From Leishmania infantum JPCM5 (Eukaryota > Euglenozoa > Kinetoplastea > Trypanosomatida > Trypanosomatidae), in the NCBI RefSeq assembly GCF_000002875.2, contig NC_009420.2, forward strand, positions 1,369,951 through 1,432,450: 62,500 nt of DNA, in the 5' to 3' direction. The translations under genes were made by a program, and so were the position numbers. Of the stretch, positions 1 through 10,901 are shown one piece after another. The notes under the pieces were generated by a model. The model was not told where the DNA came from. It did not search any database and saw nothing but the letters and a program-made list of their open reading frames with translations. How positions within the stretch are numbered: position 1 is the first letter of the stretch; each line of letters begins with the position of its first letter.

Positions 1-879
1 CAGAATGTCGTGTGTGCGAGCCCGGGCGCACACACACACGAGGAACACACTCCGCGTTTGTCGACACGAGAGAGAGAGAAGAGGGGAGAGGAGTGTGAAG
101 TAAGGCGTTTCTATGCGCAAGGCAACAAAGAGGGGGCAGAAGTGCCGTTTGGAAGAGAAGGCGGCAATGGCGGTGACGACGGCTGCATACAGCTTCACGA
201 CGAAGACGACAAAAACCCACATTCACCAAACATCACAACGACGTTTCGCGTCAAGCTTGCCTGCGAAGAAAGCCCACCGTCCGCGGAACGAGAGATGGAG
301 AGGGAGAGAGAGGCGTGGTGCAAAGCCAAGGAGAGGTGGTGAGGCCCAGCCAAGGTGGAACGAGAGGTGGAAACAGACGTGCGTCATGCTTTGCACTGGT
401 GCCTGCTCCTTCACTCGTCCGCCCTCTGTCAGCACCCGCACAAAAAAAAATCAAAGAAGGACGCAAGCGAAAGCATCTCACGCGCTTCACCACGTCTCTA
501 GCTGTGATACGCACCCTGCTCCCCATCCACGAAAAGAAAACAAGAGAAGAGAACATCGCCATAGCGGCACACGCATTAGGAGAGAGAATCTACGGTGTGC
601 GCTGGCCCTCGCCTACCTTCACCGCTGAGGCATACACACACATGGGTGCACGCACACGTACGCGCACATGCGCGTCATCTAATCTAGCGAAAGGAGCGTG
701 CACGCGCGCGCACACACATAGACAGACAGGCAGGAAAAAAAAAGGTGAGCCAAAAAGAAAGACGCAACCGTAAAAGGGCGGGAGCCTGAAGCGCGCTACA
801 CCTTCGCTGGCAAGCTTACTTCCCTTGCACGCTCCCTCGCGCTCTCTACGCTTGCCTCCGTGCCCGCGGCAACAGCACG
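1..879. other. Intergenic, no gene seen
   Basis: This stretch lies downstream of the minus-strand gene ending at 880. It is purine-rich on the plus strand with short CA/GA repeats (for example around 30-45 and 705-720). The open frames here are short, basic and low in complexity, so I see no gene. It probably holds 3' UTR and intergenic DNA of the left array. Confidence 0.7.
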
Positions 880-3800
880 CTACCTGTTTGCTTGAGATGT
901 GAGTTGGCGATCGGAAAGAAGACGTCGAACTGTGTCGACCGCCTCTGTCGACTCCAACTCCGCCGCCATCACCAGCTGAGCATTGCACCGGATGACCAAA
1001 CAACACTCTGCCCGGTGAACCTTGCTGTGGTGAATCACTCCGCTGTGGTAAGCGCGAAGACCGCACCACACCTCCACCTTGTCCGTCCGCCGTATGCACA
1101 CCTCACACGACGGGTTAGCTGCATGGACGCTGTTGTTCCCGCTGCTGCTGCTACTGCGTCCTAGCAGCATCGAGGCCCGCGCCAAGATGGGTGGGCGCAC
1201 CTTGTCCAGCGTAATGCGGAAGCGAACTGCCGCCGATGTGGAGGGCGACGGAGGCAGCCGCTCAATGCGCAGCCAGCGGCGCCCAACACCTCGGCGCGAC
1301 GCATGGTGCTTCCACACTGCAAACGTCTGTACCACACACTGCCTAAAAGTCGAGGGGTTGTTGCTACCGTGTCCGCCGCCGGACTGTGCGACACTGCGAT
1401 GCCGCGGGCGGTTACGATTGCGGCTGCCGTCGTGCGCCTCTTGCAGAGGCAGCGCAGGCGCAGCGCGGGAGCGAGAGCTCGACGAAGAGGGCGAGGACGA
1501 CAGCGATGAGTGTGTGGGCGCTGGGCTATGGAAAAGTGCGCAGCTCTCCGGCGGCGGCAGTGGCGACGGCGGCAGCGGGGCGCTGCTCCCAGATGCGACC
1601 GAGACAGTGTCCTCCATGCACTTCATGTCGGCCGCGCCGGCGGGCGAAGAGACGTACTGGGGGCGGCGACTCGACGGGGGCGCAGTGGATGACCGAAAGC
1701 TTCGCTGGGAAGCCGTAGAGCTCTGCGATTTTACTTCAGCCGCAGATTCAGTAGGGGCCTCCGGTGCGACAGTCGCATTGCCTCGTAGCCACGAGGACGG
1801 CATCACTGAAAGCACGGCGGAGGAAGACATCGGAAACGCGGCCGTGCTCAGCCGTCGTCGCTCATGCACATCGGCGGTAGCACTGCGGCGCGGTCTGGCA
1901 TCGAGGGATGATGAGGCGCCGCCAGGGGCAGCAGCCTTTGACCAGAGACCCCTATTTTGAGACGGCGGTGGCGCGGACGCTGCTGTGCCTGTGGTCGCAG
2001 CACTGCTGCCGATGCTCCTGCTACTGTTGGTGGTGATCGCACCTCCTCCCCGCTGCGTGAAGGAGGCAGCACGGGTCTCATTGCTGCGTTGCCTAGAACG
2101 CAGAAGCAGCCGGGGCACAAAAGCAGAGGTGGGACGCTGCAGCGGTGCGTACGTTGTGGCTGGCGGAGGGATAGAGGGTCGACTGAACGGTTCTGGGTGT
2201 GAGGGGGACAGCGACGCGGTGGCGAAAGGATGAGGCGGATGTAGCTGTGGTGATACATGAGCGCTCTCGTCGCGCCGCCAATGTCGGGGGAATGCGGTCG
2301 TGGACTCTGTGCTGTAGGTTTGCGTCATGGCAGCCGAATCCGCCTTTGCCGCCACTGTCGTCCGTTCAGGGCGATGGGAGTTCGTATTTCGGTCTAAGGC
2401 GCCGAGGGGCGTTCTCTTCCATGATTTCTGCTGCGGCTGTTGTGTATCCCTGCGGTGCGCACATGAGCCAGGGTCGAGAAACGACTTGGAAGGGGCTGGC
2501 TGCCGCATCTGCCAACATGGCGCCCCTTTCGCCGAGTCAGTCGGCATTGCTTGAGCGCTGCCGTCGCACGACGGCGCACGACTACTAGCCACTGAAGCGG
2601 CTGGGGTGCTGGTGCGGCTTTGATGCTGACTAGCCAGGGTCCATGGCAGAGTACCCAGAAGCGAGGTGGCGGCCCACAGCACGGCAGGGTCTGAGTGGGC
2701 GTATAGCTGCTGCGGCGCGAACGGGTGAGGATGAGGATCAGGGCGGTTTTCCGCCACTGTCTGCGGCACTTCCCGTGCCTCCGCCGACGGGATATGTCGC
2801 GGCACGGAGGACGACTCGTGGCAACGGCACCTCTGTGAAGAGGTTCCCGCAGCTGAGACGGGATAAGAGGTACGCTCGTCAGACTTCGTACACTCGAGAA
2901 AGCGTCCCTGGACGTTCTGCTGAGTTAGGGGCATCAGCGCGTCCACGGCATCATCAAAACCCTCCCTGTCGCAGCTCTCAGCTTCGCGGCAGCACGCGGT
3001 GCCGGCGAGTGAAGTGTTCGAGTGCGCCTTAGCGCTAGAGTCGGCATTCGTGGTGGGAGGCGGGGAAGGCAGAGGCAAAGGAGAGCCTCGGGGCGAGGTG
3101 CCAGCGGAAGATGAGCAGAGACTGGGAGAGATGGAGGGTGCCAGGACGATGGTGCGCACTTTGCGTGGCGGCCACGGACCACTTAACAGCGAAGGCGCTG
3201 AGCCCGCGGCAGCGGCCGACTTTGGTGGAGGGGGTGGTATGCGTAGCACGCGATCGACACAAACGAGTTTCGGGCCATCCCGACCCTCGGTGGGTCCAGC
3301 AGCCTCTATCCAGGAAGAGCTGCTTCGGTCTGCACTCAGCGACCTCTCGGCGCGCGGCCTCGTCGCTGATCGCTGGGGCGGAGAGCGCAGCAGCTGTTGC
3401 TGCGCCTCCCCCGCGGCGTCCTCACCTCCGTCAGACCTCATTCTCGTCGAGGGGGGCGGGCTCGTGGGCGTGCGCCGCTCCTTTGCACCGGCAAGGCGAC
3501 CCTTCCCGACGTCGTCGCCCATGTCTTTCCCTCCACTGCTAGTGGCAGTGCTGCTGCCTGCGGTGACGCCCACCTCCACCTCCTCAAGAGGTGCACCCGC
3601 TCTGGTGACACGACCCTCGCTGTGGTCTTTGACGTCATACGGCGATGGCGGGAGCATCACGCGCGCTGCAGCACGCTGCCGCCGTTGCAGGAGTTGCGGG
3701 AGTACCTCGGCGGCGGTGCCCAGCTGCTCATAACGCAGCCGCACCGCCGCGATCCGGTGCGTGTCAGAGCCATCGGAGCACCCCATGAAGCGCAGGTGGA

Positions 3801-4374
3801 GGTAAAGGCGCACCTCTTCTACGCCTGTCGCCGGCACAAAGGAGCTGATTAGCACGGCGAGGTGATAGAGTGTGCGCAGGGGAACCGTTGTCGTGCACAC
3901 GCCAGCGGCCCCACTCGCAGTCAAATTCCACTCTGTCACCACTACAGGCCGCAGCGAAACCCCGTCGAGCCGTTGCGCGCTGGTCGCCAGACTTACCACG
4001 CAGCGAGTGGGAAAACAGCGGCCATCAACGAAGAGCGGGGTGGCAGAGATGCGCAGCACGGACGTCGACGTGGAGGCAAAGAAGGGTGGCCCCAGGTTCG
4101 TAATCTCGCACGTGGCGGTGGTCGGACGCGCTCGCACGGATGGGTTCAGCCAGTAGCGTAGCCCTTCAGCGGTGGGGGTCAGCACCGCCGAATCGGCTCC
4201 CTCGGCTTGCGCTGGATGCACCGCGTAGAGGCATGCGTCTGCCCCAGCACCGGTGAAATGCACAAGGCGCTCTAGTGCGTCCAAGGAGCAGCCTGACTCG
4301 CAGGCAACGGAGGAGGATGGGGAAGCAAAGAAGGGCGCTGAGAAGTGCTCTGGCGCACGAGACTGCAACTGCAT
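880..4374 (-). CDS. Large low-complexity protein of unknown function
   Basis: The 1164-residue frame begins at an ATG whose complement lies at 4372-4374. I do not recognise the family. Residues from about 25 to 250 and the last 130 or so have mixed, fold-like composition with regular hydrophobic spacing. The middle, about 250-1000, is rich in Ser, Pro, Ala and Arg and is probably disordered. No signal peptide, membrane segment or catalytic motif is visible. The C-terminal block includes two Cys pairs and alternating hydrophobic strands, so it could be a small beta domain. Proteins of this style are common in trypanosomatids, often as cytoskeletal or regulatory scaffolds, but nothing here fixes a role. 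The gene is the last one visible at this end of the minus-strand array. I am confident that it is a gene because of the very long frame and the codon texture at both ends, and not confident of any function. Confidence 0.8.
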   Translation of the reverse strand: MQLQSRAPEHFSAPFFASPSSSVACESGCSLDALERLVHFTGAGADACLYAVHPAQAEGADSAVLTPTAEGLRYWLNPSVRARPTTATCEITNLGPPFFASTSTSVLRISATPLFVDGRCFPTRCVVSLATSAQRLDGVSLRPVVVTEWNLTASGAAGVCTTTVPLRTLYHLAVLISSFVPATGVEEVRLYLHLRFMGCSDGSDTHRIAAVRLRYEQLGTAAEVLPQLLQRRQRAAARVMLPPSPYDVKDHSEGRVTRAGAPLEEVEVGVTAGSSTATSSGGKDMGDDVGKGRLAGAKERRTPTSPPPSTRMRSDGGEDAAGEAQQQLLRSPPQRSATRPRAERSLSADRSSSSWIEAAGPTEGRDGPKLVCVDRVLRIPPPPPKSAAAAGSAPSLLSGPWPPRKVRTIVLAPSISPSLCSSSAGTSPRGSPLPLPSPPPTTNADSSAKAHSNTSLAGTACCREAESCDREGFDDAVDALMPLTQQNVQGRFLECTKSDERTSYPVSAAGTSSQRCRCHESSSVPRHIPSAEAREVPQTVAENRPDPHPHPFAPQQLYAHSDPAVLWAATSLLGTLPWTLASQHQSRTSTPAASVASSRAPSCDGSAQAMPTDSAKGAPCWQMRQPAPSKSFLDPGSCAHRRDTQQPQQKSWKRTPLGALDRNTNSHRPERTTVAAKADSAAMTQTYSTESTTAFPRHWRRDESAHVSPQLHPPHPFATASLSPSHPEPFSRPSIPPPATTYAPLQRPTSAFVPRLLLRSRQRSNETRAASFTQRGGGAITTNSSRSIGSSAATTGTAASAPPPSQNRGLWSKAAAPGGASSSLDARPRRSATADVHERRRLSTAAFPMSSSAVLSVMPSSWLRGNATVAPEAPTESAAEVKSQSSTASQRSFRSSTAPPSSRRPQYVSSPAGAADMKCMEDTVSVASGSSAPLPPSPLPPPESCALFHSPAPTHSSLSSSPSSSSSRSRAAPALPLQEAHDGSRNRNRPRHRSVAQSGGGHGSNNPSTFRQCVVQTFAVWKHHASRRGVGRRWLRIERLPPSPSTSAAVRFRITLDKVRPPILARASMLLGRSSSSSGNNSVHAANPSCEVCIRRTDKVEVWCGLRAYHSGVIHHSKVHRAECCLVIRCNAQLVMAAELESTEAVDTVRRLLSDRQLTSQANR

Positions 4375-5351
4375 GGCTGAGTCGTACCTTGACTACTTCC
4401 CACCCACATGCACACAAAGAAAAACGGGACGCGGGCCAGGGTAGGCGACCACGGTGTCGAGCCTGATGGTGCTGGACTGCTTTGCCGTTCCTCGTGATGC
4501 GATCACGGGTAGGGTGCGTTCTTCAGTGACCGCACAGTCTACGAGGTTGACGATTTGTGCATATCAGAGGCGCAGAGGGGCGAGAAGTCGGCCCGAACGT
4601 CAGCGCCTGCACAAAGTGCGCGCGCCTGTGAGCGAGTGAGATGCATCCGGTTGCCACCACGGAACAAAGACGAGGAGCAGTGCAGAGGGGTGTGGCAGTA
4701 AGAGATGGTAGAGAGGGCGCAGGAGGCTTCGACTTGCGCCGTGCTTTTCATTCGATATCTGTGTGAGTCCCAGTGAGAGAACGCAAGGGTGTGCGCGCTG
4801 TGGAGCACCCGCACACGAACACATCTGCACGAACGGCTCCCACAGCCTGAAAAACACCGAGGAACGGCGGAAGGAGAAGGACATGCAGCAGCGCAACACT
4901 GGAAAGGGAGCGTGCCGCTTGTGAGGAGAAAGAGAGATGTGTAAGTCGCCAGACAAAACATGCGCAGCCAGGCCGCTGTTGCTTGGGCTCCTTTTCGATA
5001 GTGGGCTCTGCTTTCTTTTCCGTGTCGTTCCTTTTCTTGTATTTCAAGGCTGCCTGACAATACACAGTCACGCTCGCAGGAGCAAGGGGGAGAACGAAAA
5101 AGGATGGTGGCATGCTTGTGATCATCACGCTTCGTCGACGTACACCCCTCCTCTCCCCAGTTACCGACTCATCAAGATCATCGAAAGCGTATCCCCTTCA
5201 AGGTGAGATGGGCGAGGAGGATGGAGGGATCTGTCACATCACTTTAGTCGCCTGCCCATCAGCACCAGCTTCCCTTCCCTGATGCGCATTACACGCGCGA
5301 ACAGCACTGCGGAGACTATCTATATACCGCTCTGCATGCACATGCCCTGCC
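4375..5351. other. Intergenic, no gene seen
   Basis: The gap between the low-complexity gene and the NDUFAF6-like gene. Short overlapping frames on both strands are Ser/Cys/Leu-rich translations of pyrimidine tracts and look spurious. It should contain the 3' UTR of the gene on its right and the 5' leader of the gene on its left. Confidence 0.7.
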
Positions 5352-7241
5352 TCAGCTCCTCTTCCGCTGTGCCTGGGGAGCGCCTGAGCCGACACCGCTC
5401 GCCATCTTGTAGTGCGAGCCGCGGTGCGCGAAGGAAGTATTGATGTACGGCAGCGGTGCCGCCTCATCGACGAGACGCTCGATGCTCTGGTACCGCTCCC
5501 ACTCCCATCGCTTCTTCAGGCGATACCACGTGAAGCCGGCGTTCTCGATGTTGTGGTCCGCAAACATGGCACTCACGTTGAAGTCGCGCCGCTGCAGGAA
5601 GCCGAGATAGTAGTTTGCATAGAGGCACTCCATGACTATCGGCCACGTCTTGGGTGGAACGTCTTTAGCGCATTTTTGCGCGTGCAGCATCTCGTCCTTG
5701 ACAATGCACATGACGTCGAAAAGGACCTTGCGCACGGCGCGATCACGAGACGCCAAAGGAATGTTCTTGAGCAGTCCGAGGTTCACGTGATTGTCGGCGC
5801 AGAGGTCGGCCGGCAGCATCGTGAAGCCGAGGCGCGCGTACTTCTTCCAGAACATCACGCAGTGGTTTGTCAGCCCGGTTGCACGGCCAACGTGGGTCAT
5901 GAGGTGCTCCGTCGCCTCGTCTTTTATGTGCGTCACCTCCAGCAAGGAGTTGAAGAAGTAGCCGTAGAACTTGTCGAAGTGGTCGAAGAGCTGCTGCACG
6001 TTTCCGGGTTGCTGAATGACGCGCAGGCGGGCATCAGTGAAGCCGCGCACAAAAGCCTTCGTCATATGCGGGTTGCGCTCCACCGCGGCAGCGAAGGGGC
6101 GCAAGACGGGGTGGGAGTCGGTGAACTGCCCCGTGCACATCTTCCGCTTTTCCATGATTGCGCCGACGGACTCTTTCCAGAAGATCAGCTTCATACCAGC
6201 GCCGGTCGTCTTCATTCCGCGTTGCGAGTGCACCTCGAGCATAGACCACCGAGCCTTATTCAGCGACATCGCCAAGTTCCACAAGGCGTAGTAGTCGCGC
6301 CGCATCGCTTGGTCAGGGTAGGCCATTTCGCCAATGCGGTAGTGAAAGAGGTCGAAGTCACGCAGCTCATCTTCCAGTTTTATGTAATCCACCTCAGCGG
6401 AACCGATAGCGGTACCGGTGGCCTCGGCGCGATCGGCGCTCGCCTCGTTGATGCGGCGCCACATATCCTCCTTGCTTAGCTCGTTCTGTGGGAGGGCGCG
6501 GTAGTAGTCTGTAGCCTCCTTGTTGCGCATAACGCGGGAACCATCCGCCGTGACGCGGCTGGCACCCTTCGCGTTGTCACTCTGCGGGCGTGGGGAGGAC
6601 GAGAGAGAAGTGGCCGGTCGTGCCGTTACCCCGATCGCCGCTGCTGATGCCGCCGTCGGCCTCGCAGCAGATGCAGAGGGTGGAGAGCTCAACGACTTAG
6701 GGTCCGCCGCGAGACTCATCGGGGGCTTGCGCGGCGTCACATTCAGCGCTGCTGGTGGGGCGCGGCGTGGCAAGGATGAGGTATGGGAAGCCTGCCCATG
6801 AGCCTGGCGATGCGCTTCGGCACCAGCGCGCGAGGGAGAGGGGAGCTTGCCGGTCATGGCCACCGAAGCCATGCACTCCGCTTGAGCAGCCTGGATAGCG
6901 GCCTGGCTGCCGGGCTGCTCGCATGGTAGCACACCGTCGCCGTCGGTGCCGAAAGTGGCATCTGCTTTTTCGTGGGCCGGCTTCATAAAGGCAGAGATGG
7001 AGCCCGCATAGACGCCGATGCCCTCGAAACCTTCACTGAGGCCCATCTCGCGGGAAAGGCGGATGCCTTGTGGTGTTTCTGTCTGCGGTACTGTGGTGGC
7101 AGCAGCCGATGTCTTTGCAGCAGTAGAAGCACAGGAAAGCGGAGAGGAGGCCGTGGACTGGCAGCGCAGCGCGGCGGGGAAGAGAGGGTAGCGCCTCTTC
7201 GATGCCGCGCCGAGGGCGCGGGCCACAAGAAATGATCGCAT
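5352..7241 (-). CDS. NDUFAF6-like protein (squalene/phytoene synthase fold), probably mitochondrial
   Basis: I start the 629-residue protein at the ATG at 7239-7241; the frame is open 33 codons further but that part reads like leader sequence. Residues 1-35 are Arg-, Ala- and Ser-rich with almost no acidic residues, like a mitochondrial presequence. Residues about 35-280 are Ala/Ser/Pro-rich and probably disordered. Residues about 315-565 resemble NDUFAF6, the complex I assembly factor built on a squalene/phytoene synthase fold. Visible signs are the helix with the FWKE motif at 354-357, a following HPVLRPF, the FTDARLR stretch at 401-407 where NDUFAF6 proteins carry a D-x-R, and the SLLEV and LPADL segments. 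The paired DxxxD prenyl-diphosphate motifs of true synthases are not evident, so assembly or scaffolding is likelier than catalysis. Human NDUFAF6 is far shorter; the long spacer is unusual. A diverged prenyl synthase is the alternative. Confidence 0.72.
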   Translation of the reverse strand: MRSFLVARALGAASKRRYPLFPAALRCQSTASSPLSCASTAAKTSAAATTVPQTETPQGIRLSREMGLSEGFEGIGVYAGSISAFMKPAHEKADATFGTDGDGVLPCEQPGSQAAIQAAQAECMASVAMTGKLPSPSRAGAEAHRQAHGQASHTSSLPRRAPPAALNVTPRKPPMSLAADPKSLSSPPSASAARPTAASAAAIGVTARPATSLSSSPRPQSDNAKGASRVTADGSRVMRNKEATDYYRALPQNELSKEDMWRRINEASADRAEATGTAIGSAEVDYIKLEDELRDFDLFHYRIGEMAYPDQAMRRDYYALWNLAMSLNKARWSMLEVHSQRGMKTTGAGMKLIFWKESVGAIMEKRKMCTGQFTDSHPVLRPFAAAVERNPHMTKAFVRGFTDARLRVIQQPGNVQQLFDHFDKFYGYFFNSLLEVTHIKDEATEHLMTHVGRATGLTNHCVMFWKKYARLGFTMLPADLCADNHVNLGLLKNIPLASRDRAVRKVLFDVMCIVKDEMLHAQKCAKDVPPKTWPIVMECLYANYYLGFLQRRDFNVSAMFADHNIENAGFTWYRLKKRWEWERYQSIERLVDEAAPLPYINTSFAHRGSHYKMASGVGSGAPQAQRKRS

Positions 7242-8158
7242 GGGGCTGGGGGGGTTCGAACTACACAAGTCGCGGCGGTAATCAACAGGTAAACTATAGG
7301 GGGGCAGAAACAGACGCCTAGGCCACGCGGATGATGACACTGGTGCAACGTGTAATGTCAGCAGTGGAGAAAGAAGGAGAAGGGAAGAGAGAGGCTGCTA
7401 GTGGGCCTTGCGCGGAAACCTTTGATGATAAAGGCATACGCGTGACGATGCGTCCAGCGCCGCAGAGCCGACACCCACGCATGAAAGATTTTCACGGCGA
7501 GCAAGCGCTTTACGACGCCGGGGGAGATTCGGAGAGGTAGGGGGTGGGGACAGCGAAGGGAATTCGAGAAGGGGTGGGTACAGTTGATAGAAGCCGAGCT
7601 CGTGCATGGAGCAGTGTTACCTGGGGTGGGGGTGCAACAAGCGCGGGGACAGTAGGCTTCTTTCACGGGGCAGCGGTGGAAGGAAAGGTGCGGCTTTCGG
7701 GCCCCTCACAGCTGCTGCGGGGAAGGAGTGACGTGCGAAAGGGAGAAAAGAGAGATGAAGGAATGGGATGCGTACGCATAAGACATGTCTCGAACAGCTA
7801 CATGCTGCCGGCATGACTCTCCGGCTTGCTCTCCTCGCTCGCTCTATCACCTTTCTCTTCCATGGCCTGCACAGACAAGTCATCGCAGCACGCTACACGC
7901 CTCCCTCGTCTGCCTCTCAACAGCTCAAGAGAGAGGGGGAGGGGGTGGGGGAAGTTGCCGTCTTTTGTGCAACGAGACCTGCCGCAGAGCATTATGCTTG
8001 TGAGTTCGCGTGAGATACACAGCAGAGAGGGAAAGAGGGATGACACGCGCTGCAAGCGATGCGGTGGAAGTACATTGAAGCCAAAGGATAAGCGAAAAGA
8101 CATGCGCGCACAGAGACACAGATGTGGGCACGTAATGTCTGTGCAATGAACGCACGCC
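7242..8158. other. Intergenic, G-rich on plus strand
   Basis: No gene seen. A G-rich patch near 7932-7947 has three runs of five G separated by single bases. The sequence before the NDUFAF6-like ATG reads as a C-rich tract on the transcribed strand. Confidence 0.65.
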
Positions 8159-8821
8159 TCAGGGCCTTTGCTGCTCACTCGTTGAGTAGCGTGGGGCCTC
8201 GGCAGTGTCGCTATTCTGAAGTAGGTACTGCTCTTCCTTCAACCTCGCGAGAAGCACCTCCGCATCTTGCGGAGTCTGTATGAGTTCAACAAGCAGATGG
8301 GAGGGCACAAGGGACCATAGAAGCCACAGGTCGCTGTCGGGCGGCGTCAATGGTGCGGAGCTAGTCGGCGCACCCGCACTCTCATCCGTGCTGCGATAAT
8401 CTCTGTTGCCACAGACGAATCCGCCACCACGCACCTTGGTGCAGTGTCTCTGCCCCGACAGAGCTGCCCGGTAGCGGCGCGTAGGGAAGCAGTGCGGACC
8501 TATGTGGTAGGTGGCGCAGAGTCCACCCCCGCACCCGTGTGCCGCGTGGGCGACGCAGGGCGACTTCAGTGAAGTTCCCGCCGCGGGGGCACTACTGGTG
8601 ATGCCGCGGCTGTTGCGCCGGTATACCGCTGCTTCATTGAAGGTGAGTGTCTGAACAGCTTTGCGGGGCGTTCTTTTCTGCCGCAGTGAGGCTGCGCGCA
8701 CGTCGCTACAGGCGCGCTTGCAAGTACCTCCTGGGGAGCGAAAGAGCGATGTGCAGTGTCTGCACGCTTCCACCTGCAGTGCGCACAGATCCTGCGACGA
8801 GCATGAGAAGGCGTTGTCCAT
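8159..8821 (-). CDS. Small Cys-rich protein, possible zinc binder
   Basis: The 220-residue frame starts at an ATG (complement 8819-8821). I do not recognise it. The N-terminus carries Cys at 7, 13, 20, 23, 34 and 38; C20-x2-C23 with C34-x3-C38 is spaced like a zinc-ribbon or treble-clef site. A second Cys/His cluster with a Gly-rich turn lies roughly at residues 90-115. The last 60 residues are ordinary, with a Trp/Leu-rich helix (near DLWLLWSL) followed by a Leu-rich, probably helical segment and a polar tail. No signal peptide or membrane helix is convincing. Codon texture and the isolated position between two non-coding gaps favour a real gene, but the short length leaves doubt. Zinc binding is an inference from spacing only. 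Confidence 0.55.
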   Translation of the reverse strand: MDNAFSCSSQDLCALQVEACRHCTSLFRSPGGTCKRACSDVRAASLRQKRTPRKAVQTLTFNEAAVYRRNSRGITSSAPAAGTSLKSPCVAHAAHGCGGGLCATYHIGPHCFPTRRYRAALSGQRHCTKVRGGGFVCGNRDYRSTDESAGAPTSSAPLTPPDSDLWLLWSLVPSHLLVELIQTPQDAEVLLARLKEEQYLLQNSDTAEAPRYSTSEQQRP

Positions 8822-10901
8822 AATGCGCTCTTACGGGGGGAGGGGAGGAGGGGTCGAGGAAAGCTCACACGCGATGTAGCAATCAGGAACCCGTGCGTGC
8901 TCAAAGGAGAGCATCGAGGCTAATGTTGGCTGCACGTCGCTGAGTGCGTAGTGCCCGAGAATGCACTTGTGAGACAGCGCGCGTGGAGGGTGCTCCGTTT
9001 CTTCTCGTATTCCCAAATTTTCGGGCTGCGTGAAGGAGCAAAAACCAGCGACTTGATCGCCGATGCAGCACAAGGCACTGCTTAGCGGAGAGATGATCTT
9101 GAGAGGATAACCGGAGAGAGAGAGACGCATGGGTGGGGAGCGGGGGAAACGTCGAGAAAACAGGGGGAGGAAAGTTGCAGGCAATGGGGTGGCGCACAAG
9201 CAAAAGGAAAGCCAAAGCCAAGGGCCAGCGGGGCAAGCACCTCCACCACGCCACGCCGCCCCCATCAGAGAGGAGGCTCTCAGACTTGTCCTCATCTCTG
9301 TCCGTCACATCATCGGATCGCTGCCGATCGGCTTGCCAGCCACAGAAAGGCAAGCTGTTCTTAAAACCCCCGTGCAAAGCCTCTCTGTTCGCGCGCACCT
9401 CTTACGAGATGATGAAACGATGAGAATGAAGGTCGCCAGCAGACGTAAGCCCTGCGGGGAGAGGAGGAAAACTCCTCGCAAACCCAAGTAGAGAAGTCGT
9501 CAAGAGAGGGGTATCCAGCTCACCAAATATTGTGCGACCGGGTGTGGAGAGGTGCAGGGATGCAAACAGCGTGACGTGTATTGCTGGCGCGCCGTGCTGG
9601 TCGCAGGCGCTCATCACCATTCCGCCATAATTAGGGTGGACAAACCGCGCGGCGTCTTCGCTACGCTCGCGGGTAACATGTATCCGCTAAGCAAACGTAT
9701 GGGCGATGGCTAGACCTCGTCCGCCCCCCCCCCTATACTCGTACTTATCCATGTTGATGCATCAGCTCTGCGTTTCGATTAGGTTCATCTGTGTGTGTAT
9801 GCGTTGACCGTCGTCGGCGGTCTTTCCAGCGTCGGAGTGAGCAAGGAGGCTCAAGGAAACAACCTGAGCGGTGGCCTGTGCACTCCCCGACGTCAGCTGC
9901 ATAGCCTATTGCTGTCAGTTCCGTAAAAGATGGCGGTGCGTGGGGGTGAGGAGGAATGTAGTGGGACACGGCCCAGCACCGATCTAGAATCAAAGCAGTA
10001 GCCCTTCCTCCATAGCTGCACTCGAAACCGCCCATCCTTCGGCCAGCACTGAAGGGGAAAAAAGTGTTGAGGGAGGTTTGTCACCGCCCAGACCGCGTTG
10101 CGGCAATCGCAGCTGGCCTTCCGCGACTCCGCCTTGCGTTTCAGCCGCCGTGGTTCTCAAGTCATCAGCTTGCTTCTCCGTCCTGGTCGTCCGCTGAGTT
10201 GCGTGCTTGCAAACGATGATGGAGGCTATTGTGCGCGGAGGGTGAGCGGTGCAGCAGCACCTCACCGGGCATTTCTTGCCTGCACAGGAGCCTACATGAA
10301 GGGAGGAGGTCAGCTGCGAGAGTTCCAGTCCCATTCATGTGCACGCACACGACTTCGCACGCAATCCTACGTTGCCTTCGGCCCGGCATGGTCGCCCCCT
10401 TTCATATGAGCGCGGGTATTTGCGCTTCGCTTTGCCCAATCCTCGTGCAAACGCGATTGAGAGGTGTAGCGGCACGCTCTCGGCGTGCGCGGTGTGCGCA
10501 CAGCCGCACAACAGTAAAAAAAGCAAAGAAATGTGTGTTCACAGCGGCTGGCACAGGTGCGCAAGGAGTGCAGCGCAGCAGCTAGGGGGGGGGGAAGGGG
10601 GCGAAAAAAAAAAAGAGCGGCCGCACTGGACAAGCCGGTAGCGCTTAATACAAGCACACATACGTGCGGCCGCGTATCTGTTCATATCAGCGTGCACGTC
10701 AGCGCATTCCCCCAACTCCGACCTCCGCCACAGCAGATCACGAGGAGATGGAGGCAGAGGTGTTCCATCCCTAGTACAGTCACAAATGTGAGAGTGCAAT
10801 AATAGGAGTGCAGAGAGCGGCAGCGCTGCTGCAGCTTCCCGTGCTCGCATCACGCGGATCGATCCCTGAGGAGTGCGTTCGTTCAGTCAAAGCTGCGCCA
10901 C
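8822..10901. other. Intergenic, 2.1 kb, no convincing gene
   Basis: Small frames on both strands do not look like proteins. The stretch at about 9490-9730 is of higher complexity and balanced composition, unlike the purine-rich repeats around it, and could be a decayed repeat. There is a run of 10 C near 9724-9733 and a run of 10 A near 10605-10614. Confidence 0.6.

Noticed and set aside
1079..1960. 293-codon plus-strand frame
   Set aside because: Antisense to the 880-4374 gene; Arg/Ala/Ser-rich, no motif.
5412..6479. 355-codon plus-strand frame
   Set aside because: Antisense to the NDUFAF6-like gene, with no independent sign of coding.
7248..7270. tRNA T-arm-like GGTTCGAACT motif
   Set aside because: No acceptor stem, D arm or anticodon arm around it.
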